In this document: positions 59,459 to 64,000 of the stretch, piece by piece
How positions within the stretch are numbered: the stretch's first letter is position 1
Layout: the number at the start of each line of letters is the position of its first letter
Source: Thalassobacillus devorans MSP14
Lineage (GTDB): Bacteria > Bacillota > Bacilli > Bacillales > Halobacillaceae
NCBI RefSeq assembly: GCF_000496835.1
Contig: NZ_KI543236.1
Span: forward strand, 762,876-826,875
Length of the DNA: 64,000 nt
Direction of reading: 5' to 3'
Made by a program: the position numbers and the translations under genes
Notes under the pieces: generated by a model
Database searches by the model: none
Told to the model about the DNA's origin: nothing
The model's input: only the letters and a program-made list of their open reading frames with translations

Positions 59459-60025
59459 ATGGCCGGTAAAATGTTTTCACATGAGAAAGCCGAAAAATTA
59501 CTCGATCCAAAACGACAGGAAACTGTTCCTGTTGAGGAAGTCATCAGGCTCCTGGATTTGAATGGTGATGAAAAAGTCATCGAACTGGGAGCAGGAAACG
59601 GGTATTTGACCATACCTATAGCAAAAGAAACAAGTGATCGCGTAACCGCGGTCGATATCCAGCCGGAAATGTTGGAAATGCTGGCTGAACGTTCCGAAGC
59701 AGCTGGTATTTCTAATATTGATCGCATGCCAAGTGGAGTGGATCGTCTCAACTTCCCCGATGGTTCTTTCCAGCGTGCCCTTGCAGCATTTGTGCTGCAT
59801 GAAGTTCCTAAGCTGGATCAGACTTTGCAGGAAGTCTACCGGATTCTTCCGGAGCATGGAATGTTCCTTGTACTGGATTGGGAAAAGGTAGAAGCAGATC
59901 AGGGTCCACCACTCCATGAGCGGATTCCATCCGAGGATTTGGCCCATGAAGTCGAGCAAGCCGGTTTTTCTGTAAAAGTCGGCAAGCTCAACAAGGATGT
60001 ATACTTTATTGTTGCCACTAAGTAA
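59459..60025 (+). CDS. Class I SAM-dependent methyltransferase
   Basis: A 188-residue methyltransferase with VIELGAGNGYLTIPIA (motif I), AVDIQPEMLEML, and FQRALAAFVLHEVPKLDQTLQEVYRILPEHG. It resembles small UbiE/thiol-methyltransferase-like enzymes; the substrate is unknown. Location in a sulfur cluster allows a thiol or hydrogen sulfide methylation role, by inference only. AAGGAG precedes ATG 59459. A perfect long hairpin follows. Confidence 0.85.
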   Translation: MAGKMFSHEKAEKLLDPKRQETVPVEEVIRLLDLNGDEKVIELGAGNGYLTIPIAKETSDRVTAVDIQPEMLEMLAERSEAAGISNIDRMPSGVDRLNFPDGSFQRALAAFVLHEVPKLDQTLQEVYRILPEHGMFLVLDWEKVEADQGPPLHERIPSEDLAHEVEQAGFSVKVGKLNKDVYFIVATK

Positions 60026-60028
60026 ATA

Positions 60029-60124
60029 AGGGGTGGAGGGAGCATACCGCTTCCTCCACCCGCTCCACTTATTTTTTTAAAAGTCAACCCATGAAAGTCC
60101 TGGCAGACTTTTAAAAAAATAAGT
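60029..60124. terminator. Double hairpin terminator between methyltransferase and rhodanese genes
   Basis: GGGTGGAGG/TCCTCCACCC (60029-60057) is followed by a perfect 19-bp inverted repeat at 60067-60085 and 60106-60124 containing a seven-T and seven-A run, so it can end transcription in both directions. It splits the sulfur cluster into two transcription units. Confidence 0.8.
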
Positions 60125-60130
60125 TTACAA

Positions 60131-60148
60131 TATACCCTTAGGGGTTAT
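60131..60148. promoter_or_regulatory. CsoR/CstR-like operator of the rhodanese operon
   Basis: TATACCCTTAGGGGTTAT is a near-perfect palindrome of the TACCC-N3-GGGGT type bound by CsoR/CstR repressors, 28 bp before the first rhodanese gene. Confidence 0.6.
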
Positions 60149-60175
60149 GGTAATAATGAAGAGGGGTAATGAGAA

Positions 60176-60544
60176 ATGGAAACATTAATAACAATCGTAG
60201 CAGTAGCAATCATCATTGGATTTTTAGCAAAAAGATTGATGCCGGCAAAAGGCGTCGATCAGATTACAACTTCCCAATTGAAAGATGAAATGAAACAGAA
60301 GAAGGATAAACAATTCATTGATGTCCGTACGCCTGGGGAATACAAATCCAATCATATTAAAGGATTCAACAACATTCCGCTTCAGCAATTAGGAAATCAG
60401 GCAGGCCAGTTTAATAAGGAAAAGCCAGTATATGTCATCTGTCAGAGTGGCGGACGTTCATCTGCAGCCTCTCGCATGTTGAAAAAGAAAGGCTTTGAAA
60501 AAGTGATCAATGTCCAAGGCGGCATGAACGCCTGGAGAGGTTAA
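60176..60544 (+). CDS. Membrane-anchored rhodanese
   Basis: A 122-residue single-domain rhodanese with an N-terminal transmembrane helix (ITIVAVAIIIGFLAKRLM). FIDVRTPGEYKSNHIKGFNNIPL and the active loop CQSGGRS are intact. It transfers sulfane sulfur at the membrane. First gene of the second sulfur operon; GAGGGG precedes ATG 60176. The next gene starts 17 bp later. Confidence 0.92.
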   Translation: METLITIVAVAIIIGFLAKRLMPAKGVDQITTSQLKDEMKQKKDKQFIDVRTPGEYKSNHIKGFNNIPLQQLGNQAGQFNKEKPVYVICQSGGRSSAASRMLKKKGFEKVINVQGGMNAWRG

Positions 60545-60561
60545 AAGGAGGATATTCAAAG

Positions 60562-60858
60562 ATGAAAAGTTTAACTGCAGAACAAGTAAAGCAAAAAATG
60601 GAACAAGGCGAAAAATTGAATATCGTTGACGTTCGTGAAGTCGGCGAAGTGAGCCAGGGTAAAATCCCTGGAGCGGTGAATATTCCGCTTCACTTGCTTG
60701 AGTTCCGTAAAGATGAATTAGATAAGAACACAGATTATATCATGGTTTGCCGTTCCGGCGGCCGGAGCGGTCAAGCGACACAATTCCTTGATCAATATGG
60801 ATATGACGTTACCAACATGGAAGGCGGCATGATGTCCTGGACTGGGGACGTCGAATAA
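60562..60858 (+). CDS. Cytosolic rhodanese
   Basis: A 98-residue single-domain rhodanese: IVDVREVGEVSQGKIPGAVNIPL and active loop CRSGGRS. Without signal or membrane segment, so cytosolic. It is comparable to PspE/YqhL-type proteins. AAAGGAGG precedes the ATG, 17 bp after the membrane rhodanese. Confidence 0.92.
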   Translation: MKSLTAEQVKQKMEQGEKLNIVDVREVGEVSQGKIPGAVNIPLHLLEFRKDELDKNTDYIMVCRSGGRSGQATQFLDQYGYDVTNMEGGMMSWTGDVE

Positions 60859-60911
60859 GCCCGTCACCTAAATGTTACTAAACTTTCACCTAAAATTAGG
60901 AGGTATTTTCA

Positions 60912-61463
60912 ATGAAAGTAAATGAAGTACTAGATGCTAAGGGCTTAGCTTGCCCGATGCCAATCGTAAAGACGAAAAAAGCAATGACTGATCTCGAACC
61001 TGGCCATGTGCTTGAAATACAGGCAACGGACCGCGGTTCAATCGCTGACCTGGAAGCATGGTCTGAAAACATGGGTCACCAATACCTTGGTCATAAAGAA
61101 GATGGCGATGTCTTGTACCATTATGTACGCAAAAGTACAGACTCCGAAGATAAACCGGAGAAAAAACATGAGCAGGTCGTTTCCAATGAAGACCTGGAAA
61201 GCAAACTGAATGACGATATTACCGTACTGGATGTCCGTGAACCGGCGGAATATGAATTCGGCCACATTCCTGGTGCCGTATCTGTACCGCTTGGAGAACT
61301 CGACGAAAAAGCGGACGAAATCGAAAAAGATAAAGATGTGTATGTCATTTGCCGTACAGGAAGCAGAAGTGACATGGCAGCTCAGAAACTTGCAGAAAAA
61401 GGCTACAACGTATTTAACGTAACGCCAGGCATGAAAGACTGGAACGGAAACGTAGAAAAATAA
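60912..61463 (+). CDS. yrkF: TusA-rhodanese fusion (YrkF-like)
   Basis: A 183-residue two-domain protein. TusA part (1-75): [19 protein letters not shown] with the sulfur-carrying Cys in CPMP. Rhodanese part (90-183): [23 protein letters not shown] and active loop CRTGSRS. The linker is charged ([15 protein letters not shown]). Such fusions move sulfur from persulfide to acceptor. AGGAGG precedes the ATG. Confidence 0.93.
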   Translation: MKVNEVLDAKGLACPMPIVKTKKAMTDLEPGHVLEIQATDRGSIADLEAWSENMGHQYLGHKEDGDVLYHYVRKSTDSEDKPEKKHEQVVSNEDLESKLNDDITVLDVREPAEYEFGHIPGAVSVPLGELDEKADEIEKDKDVYVICRTGSRSDMAAQKLAEKGYNVFNVTPGMKDWNGNVEK

Positions 61464-61485
61464 ATCATTAATTGGAGGGGTAACA

Positions 61486-62610
61486 ATGCCAAAAGCAATG
61501 AATGCACAAGAAATTGCACGCAAAGTTATTGATAAAGAAGAGTTGTTCATTCTTGATGTTCGTAATCAAAAAGAATTCGCAGACTGGAAAATCGAAGGGG
61601 ACAGCGTAGAAGTCATCAACGTACCTTATTTCGATTTATTGGATGGCGTGGAAAGCATCATGGATAAACTTCCAAACGAAAACGTATTGGTCGTTTGTGC
61701 GAAAGAAGGATCTTCCATGATGGTCGCCGACCTGCTTGAAGAAGCAGGCGTGACAGGAGTTTCTTACTTGAAAGGCGGTATGAAAGCCTGGAGTGAGTAC
61801 CTGGAGCCGGTAAAAGTAGGCGACATTTCTGATGGCGGTGAACTATACCAGTTTGTACGTCTTGGTAAAGGCTGCCTATCTTATATGGTTATTTCCGATG
61901 GCGAGGCAATGGTCATCGACTCGAACCGTATGATCCAGCCTTATCTTGATTTTGCCAAAGAAAAGAATGCGGAAATCGTTCAGGTAGCAGACACTCACCT
62001 GCACGCGGATCACATTTCCGGCGGTCGTGCGCTCCGTGAAGAAACTGGTGCACAATACTGGCTGCCACCGAAAGACGCAACAGAAGTTCAATTTGATTAC
62101 AACAACCTGGAAGACGGCAATGAAATCACTGTCGGTACGACAAAAGTAGCTGCCCAGGCTGTATACTCTCCAGGCCACACAATCGGATCTACTTCGTTCA
62201 TCATCGACAACAAATACTTGTTGACTGGTGACATCCTATTTGTAGAATCCATCGGTCGTCCTGACCTTGCAGGCCTTGCAGAAGACTGGGTCGGCGACTT
62301 GCGCGAAACTCTTTACAGCCGTTACAAAGAACTTTCTGATGACTTGGAAGTGCTGCCAGCTCACTTCGCTAACATGAGTGAAGTACAGGATGACGGGAAA
62401 GTATCAGCACCTCTTGGTGAACTTTATAAAGTCAACACAGGTTTGAATGTGGAAGACGAAGGCGAATTCCGTAAGATGGTTACAGAAAACCTTCCGCCAC
62501 AACCAAATGCGTATCAGGAAATACGCCAGGTAAACATGGGTAAACTGACACCAGAAGAAGAAGAAAAGCGTGAAATGGAAATCGGACCAAACCGCTGCGC
62601 GGTATCCTAA
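61486..62610 (+). CDS. yrkH: Rhodanese-MBL persulfide dioxygenase (YrkH/CstB-like)
   Basis: A 374-residue fusion. Residues 1-105: rhodanese-like domain ([18 protein letters not shown]; loop VVCAKEGSS with an extra residue). Residues 115-374: metallo-beta-lactamase persulfide dioxygenase with [40 protein letters not shown] and LPAHF for the mononuclear iron site. The rhodanese precedes the dioxygenase, opposite to S. aureus CstB. It oxidises low-molecular-weight persulfides to sulfite or thiosulfate. GGAGGGG precedes ATG 61486. Confidence 0.9.
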   Translation: MPKAMNAQEIARKVIDKEELFILDVRNQKEFADWKIEGDSVEVINVPYFDLLDGVESIMDKLPNENVLVVCAKEGSSMMVADLLEEAGVTGVSYLKGGMKAWSEYLEPVKVGDISDGGELYQFVRLGKGCLSYMVISDGEAMVIDSNRMIQPYLDFAKEKNAEIVQVADTHLHADHISGGRALREETGAQYWLPPKDATEVQFDYNNLEDGNEITVGTTKVAAQAVYSPGHTIGSTSFIIDNKYLLTGDILFVESIGRPDLAGLAEDWVGDLRETLYSRYKELSDDLEVLPAHFANMSEVQDDGKVSAPLGELYKVNTGLNVEDEGEFRKMVTENLPPQPNAYQEIRQVNMGKLTPEEEEKREMEIGPNRCAVS

Positions 62611-62674
62611 TGATTTAACCCTCCGGACTCCGGAGGGAAACCCTCATTAATTTTACAAAAGGAGTGTTCTTAAC

Positions 62675-62902
62675 ATGGAAGCAAATAAAGTACTAGACGC
62701 AAAAGGTCTGGCATGCCCAATGCCAATCGTAAAGACGAAAAAAGCTATGGATGAATTGAACAGCGGAGACATTCTTGAAATCCACGCAACAGATAAAGGT
62801 GCAAAAGCAGATTTAGCTGCCTGGTCAGATTCCAGCGGACATGAACTCGTCGAGCAAAAAGAAGAAGACGATGTTCTTAAGTTCTGGATCAGGAAAGGTT
62901 AA
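62675..62902 (+). CDS. yrkI: TusA-family sulfur carrier (YrkI-like)
   Basis: A 75-residue stand-alone Tus[20 protein letters not shown] is identical to the fusion protein's start in these residues, showing a recent duplication. The Cys in CPMP carries persulfide. AAAGGAGTG precedes the ATG. A weak hairpin at 62618-62640 and a stronger one at 62910-62953 (AGGGGGACAG/CTGTCCCCTT) surround the gene. Confidence 0.93.
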   Translation: MEANKVLDAKGLACPMPIVKTKKAMDELNSGDILEIHATDKGAKADLAAWSDSSGHELVEQKEEDDVLKFWIRKG

Positions 62903-62990
62903 GCAGAATAAGGGGGACAGACATTCCAGTAAATGGATGGCTGTCCCCTTCCAATTGGTAATGCTTAAATAGGTAAAGGAGGAAGAAAAA

Positions 62991-63770
62991 ATGGATTTAT
63001 GGTTTTATATCACGATTTTTATCATCGGTTTTGCAGGTTCATATGTATCAGGGATGGTAGGAATCGGCGGATCAATTATCAAATACCCAATGCTTTTATA
63101 TATACCACCAATGTTAGGTTTCGCTGCATTCACTGCCCACGAAGTATCCGGAATTAGTGCCGTTCAGGTATTCTTTGCTACGATTGCCGGTGCCTGGGCT
63201 TACAGAAAAGGCGGCTACTTGAACAAAGACCTCATTATTTATATGGGTGTAAGTATTCTGATCGGTAGTTTCATCGGAAGCTATGGCTCCCGTTTCATGA
63301 CTGAAGAAGGTATTCAAATCGTATATGGTATTTTAGCATTGACAGCAGCGGTCATGATGTTCATTCCCAGGAAGAACAACGATGACCTTCCGCCAGATCA
63401 GGTAACTTTCAGTAAAATGGTTGCAGCTGTTTCTGCATTCATCGTTGGTGTAGCGGCAGGAATCGTCGGTGCTGCAGGTGCTTTTCTGCTGGTTCCAATC
63501 ATGTTAACAGTTCTTAAGATACCAACCCGTGTTACTATCGCAACTTCCCTGGCAATCACCTTCTTATCATCGATTGGTTCCACTGTCGGAAAAGTGATGA
63601 CCGGCCAGGTTGTACTTGTTCCAGCTCTCATTATGATTGTTGCCAGTCTGATCGCTTCTCCACTTGGAGCCAAAGCAGGACAGAAAGTGAACACCAAGTT
63701 ATTACAAGGTATTCTGGCGGCTTTAATTGTCGGCACAGCCATCAAAATCTGGTGGGACGTTTTACTGTAA
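62991..63770 (+). CDS. yrkJ: TauE/SafE-family sulfite exporter-like permease (YrkJ-like)
   Basis: A 259-residue membrane protein with about eight hydrophobic segments. The two TauE/SafE repeats show [25 protein letters not shown] and [44 protein letters not shown]. It probably exports sulfite or related anions from the persulfide dioxygenase. AAAGGAGGA precedes the ATG. Last gene of the operon; a TPP riboswitch starts about 70 bp later. Confidence 0.92.
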   Translation: MDLWFYITIFIIGFAGSYVSGMVGIGGSIIKYPMLLYIPPMLGFAAFTAHEVSGISAVQVFFATIAGAWAYRKGGYLNKDLIIYMGVSILIGSFIGSYGSRFMTEEGIQIVYGILALTAAVMMFIPRKNNDDLPPDQVTFSKMVAAVSAFIVGVAAGIVGAAGAFLLVPIMLTVLKIPTRVTIATSLAITFLSSIGSTVGKVMTGQVVLVPALIMIVASLIASPLGAKAGQKVNTKLLQGILAALIVGTAIKIWWDVLL

Positions 63771-63841
63771 AAAATGGTTTACAAATAAAAGGATTTCTAT
63801 TAAGCTACAAATAGGTAAAAAAACTGCATAACAAGATTCGA

Positions 63842-63930
63842 GCACTAGGGGTGCGATTGAGCTGAGAGGAGTCACACGACTCTGACCCTTGGAACCCGAA
63901 CTGGATAATACCAGCGTGGGGAAGTGCAGA
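63842..63930 (+). ncRNA. TPP riboswitch at the right edge
   Basis: TAGGGGTGC, GAGCTGAGAG, GACCCTTGGAACC, GGATAATACCAGCGTGGGGA are the thi-box words; GCACT/AGTGC close P1. It controls a thiamine gene outside the window. Confidence 0.93.
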
Positions 63931-63978
63931 GAAAAGGTGACACGAATCATTTTTATCGACCTATAACTAACCTTTGAA

Positions 63979-64000
63979 CTGCATTCCCCTAGGGATGCAG
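63979..64000 (+). terminator. Platform hairpin of the second TPP riboswitch, cut by window edge
   Basis: CTGCAT-CCC and GGG-ATGCAG hairpin ends at the last base. A T-run, if present, would be outside. Confidence 0.55.

Overview
The window reads as chromosomal DNA of a low-to-mid GC, endospore-forming Bacillaceae, most likely a halotolerant relative of Halobacillus, Virgibacillus or Thalassobacillus. The support is strong AGGAGG-type ribosome sites, many TTG/GTG starts, a block of spore-coat genes, Bacillus-type orthologues (YpcP, YhdN, YjgC/YjgD, PbpC, NagR, ThiT, YrkF-like proteins), TPP riboswitches, and sigma-B- and CcpA-like sites. I saw no rRNA, tRNA, CRISPR array, transposase or prophage. 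The genus is an inference.

Layout. 0-4 kb: a TetR-type regulator cut by the left edge, a hemerythrin behind an Fnr/Crp-like palindrome, an alpha/beta hydrolase, and a two-gene chromosomal ParM-like actin operon. 4-8.2 kb: four spore-coat/exosporium proteins of the CsxC/SPOCS type, one strongly diverged. 8.5-16 kb: tRNA selenouridine synthase, a DEAD-box helicase, D-serine dehydratase, a fatty-acid desaturase, YjbQ and an MFS transporter. 15.8-25.4 kb: a YeeE/TsuA sulfur transporter, a YjiH-type membrane protein, a 3D-domain wall protein, a dicarboxylate/amino-acid symporter, a 5'-3' exonuclease, and a zinc-ribbon protein paired with an S1C protease. 25.6-37 kb: UPF0182, an apparent large structured RNA on the minus strand, a degenerate EAL protein, GNAT, ZupT, DUF2254, an LCP protein, an SDR and a carboxylesterase. 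37-47 kb: the nagA-nagB-nagR operon with a NagR box on its promoter, an amidase, UspA, a PBP3-type transpeptidase, TPP-riboswitch-controlled thiT, and a phospholipase-D-like protein followed by an eight-copy 21-bp-spaced repeat array. 47-56.5 kb: a general stress protein, an ArsR/DUF2087 regulator next to formate dehydrogenase and DUF1641, then minus-strand genes (DUF456, YhdN-like aldo/keto reductase, sirtuin, nitroreductase, lipoprotein, YrkH/YrhK-type small membrane proteins). 56.7-58.5 kb: a composite inverted-repeat element, then a second RsgA-type GTPase preceded by a short leader ORF and a possible translation attenuator. 58.7-63.8 kb: a sulfane-sulfur cluster (DsrE, glutaredoxin, methyltransferase, two rhodaneses, TusA-rhodanese, rhodanese-persulfide dioxygenase, TusA, TauE/SafE) with CsoR/CstR-like operators. 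The window ends in a second TPP riboswitch.

The most interesting points are the minus-strand RNA at 28.45-28.84 kb (extended -10 promoter, 21-bp closing stem, terminator, no family I recognise), the ACTAGACA array at 46.8-46.9 kb, the leader-peptide arrangement before the RsgA paralogue, and three large non-coding inverted-repeat elements. All calls are from reading sequence and remembered family features; no database search was possible.
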